DNA of 64,000 nt from contig JAVTVY010045404.1 of NCBI GenBank assembly GCA_036873755.1, forward strand, positions 147,919-211,918, read 5' to 3'. Under the pieces are notes generated by a model. The model was given only the letters and a program-made list of their open reading frames with translations, did not search any database and had not been told where the DNA came from. A program made the position numbers and the translations under genes. Of this stretch, positions 10,640 to 23,215 are shown one piece after another. The number at the start of each line of letters is the position of its first letter. Within the stretch, counting starts at the first letter, position 1. This stretch comes from Hanleya hanleyi (Eukaryota; Mollusca; Polyplacophora; Lepidopleurida; Hanleyidae).

Positions 10640-11150
10640 AGCTCGTGCGAGATAATGGGCTTAGAATTTGCTCCCGTTCGGACCTCCAGCTGGCCAATTT
10701 CTGAACATGCAGTCTTCAACAGTAGGATATGTGGGTTAGACCAGGTGTAGCAGGCCGAAGATTCGTGTGGGCATAAGGTAGCTGCAACGATTTTGCTGCG
10801 AGCGGTGGCGATACTAATTTTCCAGGTAGGGTAACGTATAATCAATTGTTTATAATTGGAAGAATCAAAACGCTAGATGTTATACAACAAATTAAATCTA
10901 ACGCATTCCGTTTGAGAATTAAAATAATGCAAACAAATTAGAAATTGTTTCGACGTCACAGTGAGTCACAGTGACGTCATACTTACCCTACGTGTGCTGG
11001 GAAAGTGGACAACTTGGCCGCCATTAATCTATTTAACCTATATACAGAAATGGGAATGAATTATAAACAGAAACGTTGCGACATCATACTTTTTTCTGCT
11101 GGGGTCATTTCAAGTCATAGTGCAGAATTCCAGTGGCAAAGGCCCATGAG
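10640..11150 (-). repeat. Dispersed repeat with a partly conserved frame, copy A
   Basis: On the minus strand this matches 13,990-14,640 on the plus strand. Shared features are a GTGACGTC...ATTATTTT...ATTCTCA lead, then AAAATTAG, then a frame reading ISIATARSKIVAATLCPHES and further CYTWSNP. The frame has scattered Cys and slightly resembles a SUEL/galactose-binding lectin domain (ATLCPH and a later C..I.QLEV). Because non-coding DNA is shared too, a transposon-like repeat is the safer reading. Confidence 0.4.
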
Positions 11151-13980
11151 TTTGCACAAATAAGCATTCGAATGGGTATTGGCAAACTTGCGTTATTGGC
11201 CAGATTTTAGTATTCACTACCATAACGCGCATGGAATTAATTTAGTTTTTAGAGAATAATGTTTTTCTGTCGCCAGAAATATCGGTTGAGGAAATGGTTA
11301 GAAATCTTGAAAATCAGCTTTACAATCGAGTACCTTCTAAGAACGCGATGCAATCGGGCCAGCTCAATTAGTTTGTTTTCATTTTCTGTTGGAGCTTTCA
11401 AATCTTGCGTTTAGGTGACAGACCAGTCATTTTTCTTAGTTTAACCGCACATTTATTGTAACTTGATTGATGTTTTATATTCAGAAACAAGTGTAACATA
11501 CATGTATCAAGGTGATTGTGGATCTGATGCATTGAAATCGCTAAAATTGGAAAAATGCAGTCTAGCCATAAAATCTTATCACAGCATCAAAATTTTCTCT
11601 CAATCACGATAGAAAGGTTATTCAAGAACGATCAATGAGAAGGCAATTTATGTAAAAGACTTGGTAAGTCAGTTAAGGTATTATTGACCGATAATGGCTA
11701 AATGTATAACAGTAGATAGCAAAACGAATGTTTAACATCAGTAGATAGTCCATAGGAACGGTCATCGGTGTAGGTAAAGTTTGATGAAAATAGTTTTTAA
11801 AAAAGTTCAGATATAATAGTACAGTTTGGAAACGAACAGCGCAATTAGATCGGAGATGCAAAGTTCAGTTGAGTCTTCAGAAAAACACACAATAGGTCTG
11901 AAAATTGTAGGCTGTGTTCATTGTCATCTGTTTTGAATGCATATACACCTACACATATTGTTTCTTCGTTTTGATTATCTCTGTTAGGCAATTGATGATT
12001 GCCCTGTTGCGATGTGTGATATCCATATCTTCGCAGATTAATTGAATTGACATAGTTCAGTAGATACATGTTAGTTTGTGTCTTTCTTTCTCGAAATAAA
12101 ACGGCATGTATACCTTCCCCAGCTGTCTGGTCATTGCACTCCATACTATGTATCTCATCGAGGGTTAGTTTCTCAGGTCAGAGAAAGTAATGTCATTATG
12201 ACATTATAGGGAATTGTCGAAATATTATGGAACATTTACTATGGAAATATTACTATATTACAATACGCATCAGCTTATGAGGACCATCACTTGTAGAAAA
12301 CGAGTAAACACCACCGCAAAAACTCGTACGTCGGTAAGATATGCCATTTGTCAAGCTATAAGTGACGGGGAGCTCTGGAGTATGAGAGTAGGCCACACCA
12401 CATTGTCATGTAGTGAAAGAATATATACAAATCCAAATAAAGAAGTGTAATAGAAAATAAAAAGAAAAAAAAATGAGCACGTGGATTGGAGCGATATGTA
12501 AGAGGTGAGGAAAACTAACAACGTCTGGCGACTAGAAACCAACCATATGACTCTAAATGAAACTTTCCTGGGCACCCTGGAGGGCCGACTGATAGGAATG
12601 AATATAGAAAAGTCGACAGACCCTTGGTGCATATCATTTGACATTGCTTAGAAGATCACCGATCGAGGCTTACACTCTTGTAAACTTACTAGATATTTTA
12701 CGGTGCAATATGGCATGTGCAAACTGTATTTGTTTCAGTGCACCTGAAACCCAAGAGAGATTGTAATATACTCCTACTGTGAAAGTGGTATATTGGATGC
12801 CATCATGTTGGCTTCAACTGACGAAGCCCAGAGTAACAGCCCGAACGCAAACCAAAGCAGCTGAGTAGGCCTGCTGGTATATGGCTCTTCTCAACTGGTT
12901 TTAATCTACTATTGACTACTTCATGTTCTTTTTCAAGAGCAGACTCAGAAAGTTCATTTACCGAGTAATAGAGATGAAATCGAGGAGTCAATGTCATCCA
13001 CACTCACGAGGATGCACAAACAATCGATAAAACTAGATTTATTGTGGAGAATTCTTCTGAAACTCTATCACATTTTTTTATTTCATTGATTACAGTCTTG
13101 TGCTGAGTCACTGTGCGAGATGTTAGAGAGATGCTAGAGAGATCGCATTCTAAAATAGAAGAGATTTACAGGCTCAATTCGACATGCAAACATAGCTTTT
13201 GTATTGTTACGTTATCCATTCTCTGTCTCTCTAATATTCCCAGGCATAGCATAATGAAGCAACAGACCGATAAACAACCCTATGTAATGTATAAACTCAA
13301 TGCCTTGTTTGTCCCAACTTATACAGTAGTCATTAAATGTTGGTGTCAGAAAGTATACCATAGAGATAGGATATGACATTACTTTTGCATAGATTTCAAC
13401 CTTAATAATACTTTGCGAAGGCATGGTAAACGATATCAAGCAGGGCCCTTGGATAGAATTAGATAGCTGATCTTACATATCATGTATGTCAAAACCTGGA
13501 TGAATCATTGTTATTTTATTATGGCTTCATGGCAGTTTTTATTATACTGCACCCTCCTATGATGAACAATGATCTTAACTTGAAATATTTATATCACCTG
13601 ACGCTGAAAGTTCGTTTTCCTACTTACCTTTTATCATAAATAGCACCCCTGCTCAGAATGCCCACCTGCTGTGCATTTAATGCCGTTCTCATATATACCA
13701 TGATATTTCGAAAATGCGCCAAGAGAACCATATAGCAGGATTCTATCCTCATTGAATCAACTCGTAAGGGTCGATTTACTGTATGAATGGCCACCAAATT
13801 CAATGTTTTCCTGCAACATTGTTCACTAAGACTTTTGTTATGTTAAACCTGAATTTTTTTCCAGTACAGTACTATCGAGATGCCTTATTCTGGAATTATT
13901 GACAGGGATCCGCCCTATTCTTTTTGCAAAGTATTCAACTGAACTAAATATAGGGGAAAATGAATGTATATGATGAGGCT
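11151..13980. other. Intergenic, no gene recognised
   Basis: AT-rich sequence with only short frames and no domain match. No clean tandem or inverted repeat was found. Confidence 0.3.
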
Positions 13981-13989
13981 ATTATGACA

Positions 13990-14640
13990 TCATGAAGACG
14001 TCATGTCTCGAAAATCGTGGTGAGCCCTTTTTTTCGATAGGCCAACGAAGCATCTTTCCATCCATATAACGTTTGTTACAGTAGTCGTTGATTTGACGAT
14101 GTTAAGAAGGCGAAGTGTATCGCATCCCCCAAATCTAACGTGTGCCTATATGTTATTGAGGGTACTTATATTCATGATGTCATGATTCTTTGTCACTAAA
14201 CTTCTTCAAAATGACTTAAAATGACCCCAGTATGATAAGATATGATGTCAGAAAGTTTTGATCTATGATTCTGTTCTATTCTGGATTTAGGTCAAATAGA
14301 TTAGTGTCGGTCATGTTTCTCCTCTCCCGGACGGAGATGGGTAATTACGACGTCATTGTGACGTCTACAAATTTTCAATAAAATTTGTATTATTTTCATT
14401 CTCATGGACTTTGCACAAATTATCACATTTTCTGAAACCCCCATATATTTTCACAAAATTAGCATCACCGCCGCTCACGGCAAAGTTGCTGTAGCTACGT
14501 TATGTCCACACGGATTTTCGGTCTGCCACCACTGGAATAACCCGTGTAAACTACCCTTTCATGGTTTTTGTCAGAAAATGGTCAGTTCGAGGTGCAAAGA
14601 GGACGACCATTTTGGTGCACGGCCTCTCGGCCGATCACAT
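13990..14640 (+). repeat. Dispersed repeat with a partly conserved frame, copy B
   Basis: Counterpart of 10,640-11,150 in opposite orientation. After ACAAAATTAG at 14,453-14,462 the frame reads ISITAAHGKVAVATLCPHGF and then SVCHHWNNPCKL and CQKMVSSRCKEDD. AAAATGACCCCAGTATGATA at ~14,219 also resembles part of the TTAA MITE family, so this may be a composite. Confidence 0.4.
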
Positions 14641-14649
14641 GATGGTTGT

Positions 14650-15800
14650 TAATGTTAAGGAAACTGGATTAGGTGCTATGAGTATGAAGTGAACTTATGC
14701 CATTATTACGGAAACTGATTCGGTCGTTAACTCAATTTTGCAAAATTGCGACCGCTGGAATGAGCATCAAGTATTCTTAAAATTTAATACCATGCGTACA
14801 CATCTGTTCTCCCTTTGTCACCTATATTTTCTCAAGAATGTTAACTCTTTGGTGTGTGATATTAACAAAGTTAGAAAACGTTGCCGGATATATACATTGT
14901 AGAAGTCACTTTGTAGATAGACGTCTGAAATCGATCATCTCTCTCAGCAGATGGTTAGTTTAAGACGGAATTAAACTTCGTAGAATTGTAACACAGATTG
15001 GCCAAACTATGCTTCAATTACATCATATTTATTATTCAAACTAACCACAAACTTAACGAGGTAATCCCACCTACAGATTGACACAACCCCGTTGAAGGCC
15101 AGGAACATGACCCCGTGAGTTAGTTAAAATAATCCAGTTGATATGCAGCCAAAGAACGGTTCCATAGATATATCCCACAATTGTCTTATCCGTTTGGCTC
15201 GACAATAACAAAGGCCTTCGATATTATAATTGAACGTGTTTCTTCCATTAGTTGAAAGTTAAAATGTACGCTGGTATCAGAACAGCATACATTGGTTTTC
15301 AGGAATATTTACCTTCTGATTTCCAATTTTTATGTTAGAACCGGAATGGAATCGATGGAGGATGATCGATCTGGAATGCTCGAACATTTCTTAGTTTTGA
15401 TAATTTTTGGCAATCTCGATAATCTCACCCCCTCCCGACCCAGCTAAATCCGCCTAACCCTACCACCCGTTTCTCGTGGTCATGTAAAACATTCCGTTAA
15501 TCTAAAATGTGTGGAATGCCAGCACTATTTTCGTAAATCTGTCCAGAAGGTGGACATAATGGCTGAATATAGATTTGGTCATTTCATGACGTAAGCCACA
15601 GACTAGAGTTGGGGAATGATTGTTTAGAACTAATACCATTGTTTATACTCGATCAGTTTCAGACAAATGTATAATTGATGAAGTGTAGTTTGTTCACATT
15701 GTTATACACAGTTTTGTGAGCAAATGTAATGTTGAGCAGTGGGGGTTAAATGTCCTTTAGACTCACTGACCTCTCCCAATAGAATTCGTTTCTGGATAAT
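14650..15800. other. Intergenic, no gene recognised
   Basis: A short stretch at ~15,138-15,200 (ATATGCAGCCAAAGAACGGT) recurs at ~17,394-17,450, on the far side of the minisatellite and the TTAA element. This suggests an old local duplication. Nothing else is visible. Confidence 0.35.
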
Positions 15801-15912
15801 CTAAGCAAATTTCAATGGCTATGGAAAGATGCACACATGTTATGTTAATGGTTATATCATGTTCCCGGCATTCAACAGGTGTTGAATGTCTTCACCGAAA
15901 TGTAACTGTCGC

Positions 15913-16460
15913 AAGTCACTCTTCCTCTAGTATTTATGTCTCAAGTCGCTCTTCCTCTAGTATTTCTGTCTCAAGTCGCTCTTCCTCTAGTATTTTTGTC
16001 TCAAGTCGCTCCTCCTCTAGTATTTATGTCGCAAGTCACTCTTCCTCTAGTATTTATGTCTCAAGTGGCTCTGCCTCTAGTATTTCTGTCTCAAGTCGCT
16101 CTTCCTCTAGTATTGATGTCTCAAGTCACTCTTCCTCTAGTATTTATGTCTCAAGTCACTCTTCCTCTAGTATTTATGTCTCAAGTCACTCTTCCTCTAG
16201 TATTTCTGTCTCAAGTCGCTCTTCCTCTAGTATTTATGTCTCAAGTCGCTCTTCCTCTAGTATTTCTGTCTCAAGTCGCTCTTCCTCTAGTATTTATGTC
16301 TCAAGTCGCTCTTCCTCTAGTATTTATGTCGCAAGTCACTCTTCCTCTAGTATTTATGTCTTAAGTCGCTCTTCCTCTAGTATTTCTGTCTCAAGTCGCT
16401 CTTCCTCTAGTATTTATGTCTCAAGTCACTCTTCCTCTAGTATTTATGTCTCAAGTCACT
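15913..16460 (+). repeat. 30-bp coding minisatellite, ~18 copies
   Basis: A strictly 30-base unit (TCAAGTCGCTCTTCCTCTAG plus TATTTATGTC) is repeated about 18 times without indels. The unit is a multiple of three, so an open frame of 229 residues (15,815-16,504, possible ATG at 15,815) encodes a ten-residue repeat of the type SSRSSSSIYV. A second frame is also open (LSQVALPLVF). Differences are point changes at a few positions (R/H, Y/S/F), as in arrays kept alike by unequal exchange. There is no signal peptide or splice support. Whether it is expressed is unknown. Confidence 0.7.
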
Positions 16461-16607
16461 CTAGCTACCGATCGCACACATGTACCATGAAAGTTTCACT
16501 GTGATGGTCATATCTGCTCTCATTGGGTATTAGAAGACCTTTTTGATCACCCCATGGTCCCAGCAACTAGCCTGACAAAATGGCATGTTCCCGTCTCCCA
16601 TTGTTAA

Positions 16608-17309
16608 AGGGAACGTAAACTCTGCGGTAAAACACCGCGGGAATTATACAAGAGTCCCGATAGATTAAAAAAATCGTGACAAATATTTTTTCTCATTTTT
16701 TTCCAATGAATGAGACAGACGCAAACATAGAAAATACCGTGATTTGAAATTTCTTGGGGGCGCCGCCATGTTTGTTTTGGGCAGGATTTTTATCCAATGG
16801 GAAAGCGTAAAATTCAGTTGTGCCGATAATCTCCTACGTCATCGGACATTCTCTGTGTCGAGATAACATGGCCGCATATAGTCGTTTTCATTCACTCCTC
16901 CGTTCCCCGACTAACAGAGGCAATGTTATCGATTAGCTTTGATGTAGAATACAGCCTGATTCTAACAGATATTCTACGATGCCGGGCTGCTCTGCATTTG
17001 GCTGTCACAATGTACCAGGTAATCCCGACACGTCGCACTGTCATCCTCGTTCATGTTTGTAAGCTACGGTCTCGAATACTGCACCTCTGCAAATTGACGC
17101 GTTTTTACCTCCAGAGGCAGAAGAACTAGTGTCCACTGACGTCACGATTCTTCAAACATGGAGGCCTCTATGTTCGTCCAGTGTAACGAAGTTAAGACGT
17201 TTAGTACTGCTTTGAAAAAATTGTAAAAAAATATCTGATCAACGATTTGGATTCTATGAGGAAAAAGCTTTAACTGGCCATGCAAGTTTCACCAGAGTTT
17301 ACGTTCCCT
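16608..17309. mobile_element. TTAA-flanked inverted-repeat element with THAP remnant (702 bp)
   Basis: Ends AGGGAACGTAAACTCTG (left) and CAGAGTTTACGTTCCCT (right) are exact inverted repeats, each flanked outside by TTAA (16,604-16,607 and 17,310-17,313). TTAA is itself a palindrome, so the true boundary could differ by a base or two, and a TA target is also possible. It differs in sequence from the CCCTACCTG family. It carries a short THAP-type start inside. Confidence 0.75.
16979..17062 (+). pseudogene. THAP-domain N-terminus
   Basis: ATG opens a frame reading MPGCSAFGCHNVPGNPDTSH and stopping after 27 codons. MPxCxxxGCxN is the hallmark start of the THAP C2CH zinc finger, a DNA-binding module found in P-element transposases and many animal proteins. 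The rest (C-x2-H, AVPTF box) is not seen in frame. A GTAATC after CCAG could be a splice donor, so an exon boundary is possible in place of a stop. Its position inside an inverted-repeat element suggests an internally deleted transposon, but host gene capture is possible. Confidence 0.5.
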
Positions 17310-17313
17310 TTAA

Positions 17314-19293
17314 CTGTCCTTTCAGGATTTTTTCTTTCGTTATGTCATATCTTCCCGGACAACATTGCTAACTTGGTGAAAATAAGCCAGTTTATATGCA
17401 GCCAAAGAACGGTTTCATATATATTTGCCACAAATGTCCACTTCTTTGCATATATTTGATTATACTATTAAGCCTACTGTTCAGAAATATGGGGATTAAC
17501 CGCCCATTACTCTGTCTGTTGGAAAAAGGAATATCTGCGTTGATGTTCCCTGTATCTATGCTACAAACAACGTTATTGACGAATTATATAGAAACGAAAT
17601 GTTTATGTTAGCCAAACGGCGTGATTACGCCATTTGTAGAAATTTATTTATTAGGCTATAAAAAGTACGTGTACGCTATCGCAGTTCGGGCCAGATTTAT
17701 TTAATTAAGCCGATGTCGGACTTACATTTTTCTTAATTTTTCGGACAGCAAAATATAAAATTACAATGTAAGTTGCAGTGGTGAATATGTTGGGGAGACG
17801 TGTTAGAACGGTTTATATTGTTATCAGGAAGAAACAAGTTTACCTACATTCGTGTGATTATTAAGAGAACTTAATTGTATATCTCCTCAAATAATAGTGA
17901 TTCATGTTATTGATAATGTTCTTAACGAATGATTTCGCATTTTATCTGTAATTTGTTGAACTGTTTATCATAAACACTTGACACACGAAGTCTGTTGCCC
18001 TGTACATTGTTGTGTATCTACAGCTGATAATTATATGATTCATGTATGATAAGCATCGCTAAATAAAGTCATTCGATGTTATACCGTCTTCTTGTCTGTC
18101 TGATACCTTACCAAAAGCAAAGCAATACACAGGAACGAAGAATACCGCGACCAATATTTGGGGTTGCTTTTTCAAAGACCATTAGATATTCACGGGTAAC
18201 AAAAGCACAACCGTGACACCAGTATCTTGAATATTCCCCGTTTCGCAACCGATCAACACAGCCAAACATTGGAGGGAAGGAACGTCATCTCATAGGCCAG
18301 CCAGTATCTAATCGTTAACTCTATGAAGCCTGGGAGGAGTGTTGTCCTTAAACTGCGGTAAATCATGCAGCGGAATTCGTAGCGCTGACCAAAGTTGTAA
18401 ATTTCCAAAATAACGCCTTCAAGTATTGAACACAATTAAACTAGCCATGCAACGTATCTCGACATGATCTTTTCACGTGTCTAATGTGTTATTTTTATTT
18501 CTAAAATTCAAGAAACCGGAATAAAGGGGTTCCGTGATATAGACGATATCATACGCTTTTTTATTAAACTTTGGAAAGCAAGGAATGATATTTCACTCTC
18601 ACAACGTCTGTCACCTGAACAGCTGAACAAAGAATAGTCGAAAAGTTCTTCAAAATATTTAACAATTTTGAAGTGTGCATACCTTTTTAACTATATGTAA
18701 TATACATGTTACCTTTTTATTCAAGAAATATATCAGACCACTGAGTGTCATAAAAAGAAAATAGTCTTACATTTTTTATGATTTCAAGGGAAATAAATTT
18801 GGAGGCATCCATTTTCTAAAATGTTCTCGAATAATAAGCATTTACGCTAATTATTAAAATAGACAAATTTTAAAATTATTAGAAGAAGCAAGGAGGTTCT
18901 TGAAAATTTTCCCTTCCATATAAGTACATTTCTTTGTCTGCTTTTCAAATTAAATCTAATTAAATTAAATCTTTCTATAATGTTCAAAATATATTATTTA
19001 CTGTGAAGGTGGTCAACCAGAATTATTTTTTGCCTACGAAGATGTATATGCCCCCGCAACTGCTAAAGTTCAGGGATAACTGACAGAAGAAAATTTGAAC
19101 TGATATGATGTATAGAAACCTTCAACGTACAACACATTGTACAACAATGAGCGGGTATAGATTATCAATCTCAGCAATGCACACATGCAGATTCTTAGAT
19201 AAAAATAAATAACTTTTACCCCAAATTTTGCACTGCTAATTAGATAATATTCAGATGCGTTTTAGGGGTTAAATGTAAACTCACACTTGATTA
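17314..19293. other. Intergenic, no gene recognised
   Basis: AT-rich DNA. 17,394-17,450 repeats part of 15,144-15,200. AATAAA occurs at 18,062 but has no gene upstream that I can identify. Confidence 0.3.
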
Positions 19294-22030
19294 TTAACTG
19301 AAACTCAGGTAGATTATTCCGGGCTTTGTCTCCAGCAAAAATACGGAGATAACTTTTGAAGATTGTACCATGGTGTCTCTTAGTGTGCTCGGACGTATAT
19401 CATCTTCAAAAGCGTAATACCGCATTGTTAAATCACCTTCACATATCAAGCCAGAGGAACTAGACACACGATAAATCATGTCCATTTAGCAGAAAACCAA
19501 TGAAACACAATGCATTCCATCTTCCAGTATGAACCACGTGTCCCAATTACAGAGTCCGATATCCAGTGTGGGAATCTACCATACACGTTGATGAAGTGGA
19601 ACGGGTAGAAAATGCAGAAAAGACCGATGAAGTGTGGCCAATGCATTTAGTCTTCTATTTTCTCCATAAGAGACAAAACTAAACATGTCTATCTGGACTC
19701 ACGAAGAGGTATTACCTTCATTCTGCTTCCTGGAATGTGATGACAGATATAAAAAAAAGCTTAGTTCAGCCCATCACCAATACCGTCACAGTTCGATTCA
19801 GGCCAACGATCATCACTATCGCCAAGAAAATGTTCCTGAGAAACAACACAGCAACACAATCACAATAAGCCTAAAGGCGACTGTACTACCTGCTGCGGGA
19901 GATGCTGAGTTGTATCAGTCGGTACCTCACAAAACTTTAGTAAGTATATGGTGACGGCACGGCTTTTACTCCCTCTGGGATTTTCAACGACACACGTTTT
20001 CAAGTCAAATAGTGCCAAGTTTGTGTAGGGTGCGAGAGCACAAGAACAGAAAATCGGGTTTCCATCGACACTTAAAACCTCCAGTTCTTTGTACACAGCA
20101 CATAACGGTGGTAATGCAGACAACGGATTATATCGCATTAGCAAGGTTTTGACCGAGAAAATGCCACAAAAAATGTCTTTTGGCAGCTCGCCCAAGCGGT
20201 TCTTTATCAAATTCAATACTCCAATGCGCCAGTTGGTTGCCCATGGCGATATCGTAAACGATCTGATTTTACAAGCTGAGCTTCTCGATGTGAATGGTAA
20301 AAGGGCATGCAAACAGTTCCACACTTTCAAGCTCGTTGTAGTCTAAACTGAGATCGACTAGTCTGTACAAATTACTTGCAAAGACATCACAACTTGGAAA
20401 CGTTGTCATGCCGTTATGATCATTGTACCACGCGACAGCAACCAAATCAGCTTGAAAATCTCGACTGGGGAGGACGTCTATATCTAACTGTTGGAGAGTT
20501 TCGAGTCTGTTTGTCTTGGTTTGCATGAACAGCCTGATGTTAAGGGGATAAACATCCTTTCTTCCCACCCACTCAAGTCGTATTTTTGGTGCTGCCCTTA
20601 GATGATTGTTATCAAGGTAAGCCCTGCAAAAACTGTACTGTTGATCCAAAAAGAAGTGTATGAATGGTATAAATTCCAGATGATTCGTTGATAGGCTTAA
20701 CGAAACAATCCGATTGTCACCAGAGAAAATATTGACCTCCGAAAGTTATTTTTGTCAAACTCAGCCTCCTGTCTGATAGCAAACCCGGTTAAATTCAGGG
20801 TTCCCATTTTGTTTTGACCAAGGTCAATTTTCGGTAGCTTCGACTTACCACCACATGCACCCATGGAGGGAAAGTCTGTAAAACAATTTCGTCTAAGGTT
20901 AAGTGAGACTAACTGACACGTTCTCGGGTCCAACCAATCAGTTGAGTTCAGCATGTTGTCTGCAAAGTTAAGATACTTTATATCGGTGATGTTTTTTAAT
21001 GTACCCTCGGAAAGATACGACAATTCCACTGCTGCCATCCATAAAAATTCTACGTGAAACCCGAAGAAAGCTCTATTGGAAATGTAAGAAAGCGGATTAT
21101 TGGATAACTCCAAAATATATATGTCGGCACCCGTAAATGTCCATGGTCGGATCGAAGTTATTATGTTATTTCTCAAATCCAGAAATTGAATGATTCCACC
21201 GGGTCTAGTGAACGTCCCGGGTTCAAGATCAACTATACGGTTTGGATTAAGATAAATACCGTTTAGTTTGACCATGTTTTGAAAGATTGCTTGAGGAATG
21301 AGCGAGATATGAGTACGGTCGAGTCGTAGGTGTTCCAAGTTAGTGAAGAGCCGTGTGAACTCCCAAATACTATTGGTCAGAGTATTCCCAGGAAGGTAGA
21401 GACGGGAAATTGTATTCCGAGAATAAAGTAGGGTGGACATATCTATTCGAAGAATTGGGAATCATCAATGGTGAGTCTTTCCAGAAATGGTTCAAAAAGT
21501 GTCCCTATAATAGTCTCCTTCCTGTGGCAAATGAATACAGTATGGTTGAATAATGCATCTACAGAGAACATAGTACACCTGGAATAGTTAGCATGTTGCC
21601 AATCACCGTGGTCTCGTGTAGACAGACCTAGTGTATCATGCACATCATGACAATACTTAGACACGTCGGTTATGTTATCCCAAATGTTTCCATCGAGTAT
21701 GTCATCCGAGGTCCTCTGTGATATCACATTCTTGGATTTGTTTGACAGTGCCACCTCCGTCGTTATCGTTGGGCAGATCAAAGACCCAGAGCAATACCAT
21801 TTATGTTCGCGATTTGAACAGATCACTTTTGCTTTTCCATGAGCTTGATTGAGGCCTAAGCAAAATAATATAGTTAAGAGTATTGTTCTAACCCGGCACT
21901 TCATCTCTCTGAAATAGTCGATAGTGAAAAAGGAGCTAGTAAGATGGTCATTTATAGAATCCTTAACTAAACGCTTTGAGATTTCTGTGCGGCAAAATGT
22001 CAGACAAAAGACACCAGAAGATGCTTTCAT
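19294..22030 (-). pseudogene. Toll-like receptor relic (LRR ectodomain, TM, TIR fragment)
   Basis: A probable ATG at 21,904 starts MKCRVRTILLTILFCLGLNQ, a clear signal peptide. A Cys-rich N-terminal part follows, then leucine-rich repeats (ISRLYLPGNTLTN, LEHLRLDRTHIS, IQFLDLRNNIITSI, LVSLNLRRNCFTDFPS, LVDLSLDYNELESVE). A C-terminal LRR cap comes next (GNPIFCSCALAPYTN...CVVENP). After another shift there is a hydrophobic LIVIVLLCCFSGTF at ~19,850, and at ~19,440-19,310 a stretch reading YYAFEDDIRPSTLRDTMVQS then SKVISVFL, like TIR box 2. Frame breaks lie near 21,441, 20,735, 20,290, 19,870 and after, so it is a pseudogene, or several sequence errors would be required. Intact relatives act as innate immune receptors. 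LRR-transmembrane identity is firm; TLR identity is likely. Confidence 0.7.
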
Positions 22031-22245
22031 GAAACTGAGAACGTTACCTTGATAATCACTTCCTGACGACCGAGTAGAGCTTGAAGGAATATAGAAAATA
22101 AACCATCACAACACCGGAGGCCACAAGAAATTAATATCATCTATCCGCTTTCATCATTAGCAGAAGCCTATCGATTTTTAATGAACCAGAAAAAAAATGT
22201 TACATAAAGGGTTAAACGAAGGATCGCTACATTTCTCTCTATTTT

Positions 22246-22794
22246 AACTTTAATCTCAGTTCGGGTAAAATTGTCTTCTCCTTCATTGGATAACGTATTA
22301 CAAGAGACCGTGGGCACACAATAGATTCTCCTGAGGATTTTTTAAGATGATGTTTTATAGATATCCTGACTTGAGTTCTATCATAATCTGGTTGTTTATC
22401 AAAAATTCTGTTGCGGATGTGGGCCCATAACTTTAATCTCAGTTCGGGTAAAATTCTCTTCTCCTTCATTGGATAACGTATTACAAGAGACCGTGGGCCC
22501 ACAATAGATTCTCCTGAGGATTTTTCAAGATGATGTTTTATAGATATCCTGACTTGAGTTCTATCATAATCTGGTTGTTTATCAAAAATTCTGTTGCGGA
22601 TGTGGGCCCATAACTTTAATCTCAGTTCGGGTAAAATTCTCTTCTCCTTCATTGGATAACGTATTACAAGAGACCGTGGGCCCACAATAGATTCCCCTGA
22701 GGATTTTTCAAGATGATGTTTTATAGATATCCTGACTTGAGTTCTATCATAATCTGGTTTTTTATCAACAATTCTGTTGCGGATGTGATACTAT
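22246..22794 (-). repeat. 183-bp tandem repeat, three copies, open frame on minus strand
   Basis: Three adjacent units start at 22,246, 22,429 and 22,612, spaced exactly 183 bases (61 codons) apart and over 95% alike by eye. The minus-strand frame stays open across copies: GPRSLVIRYPMKEKRILPEL, WAHIRNRIFDKQPDYDRTQV, RISIKHHLEKSSGESIV. It is basic, and I recognise no family. It starts ~220 bases upstream of the TLR relic's frame. It may be an exon amplified in tandem or a young satellite. Confidence 0.7.
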
Positions 22795-22799
22795 ATTAA

Positions 22800-23215
22800 A
22801 CAGCAGCTATCGTTGGTTGTCGGTGTATCCCAGAGTTAACAAGACAGAGAAATATTGAAACAAACTAACATGCATATACTGCACATGAACCAGGGACATC
22901 GTGGATGGTTGTCGGTCGTCGGTGTGTAACCCGCATACTCATGTAATAATCACACACATTACTAAAACATGATCGACGGTTGTAGGTAGTCGGTGTATAT
23001 TAAAACACACGGGCAGTAACGCACGCACACACACGCATGTACATATATTTCACCAGTAAACAACACTTGACACATGATCCAAACACGCTGTATCGCATAT
23101 AAACGTATAGACATACACACAGACGAAAGCACATATGCGTACATAATATATATATATACATACACGTATACATTACGTTTGTAGGTATATATACACGTAT
23201 ATATGCATAGATCTA
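22800..23215. repeat. Microsatellite-rich block (GT/AC, TA, GGTTGTCGGTGT)
   Basis: Contains several GGTTGTCGGT(C/G)-type units (22,815; 22,908; 22,978) and (AC)n, (TA)n and ACGTATA tracts to ~23,210. Non-coding. Confidence 0.5.

Noticed and set aside
15936..16364. Overlapping 142-residue hydrophobic ORF in the minisatellite
   Set aside because: An alternative frame of the same 30-bp repeat. Openness follows automatically from the period being divisible by three.
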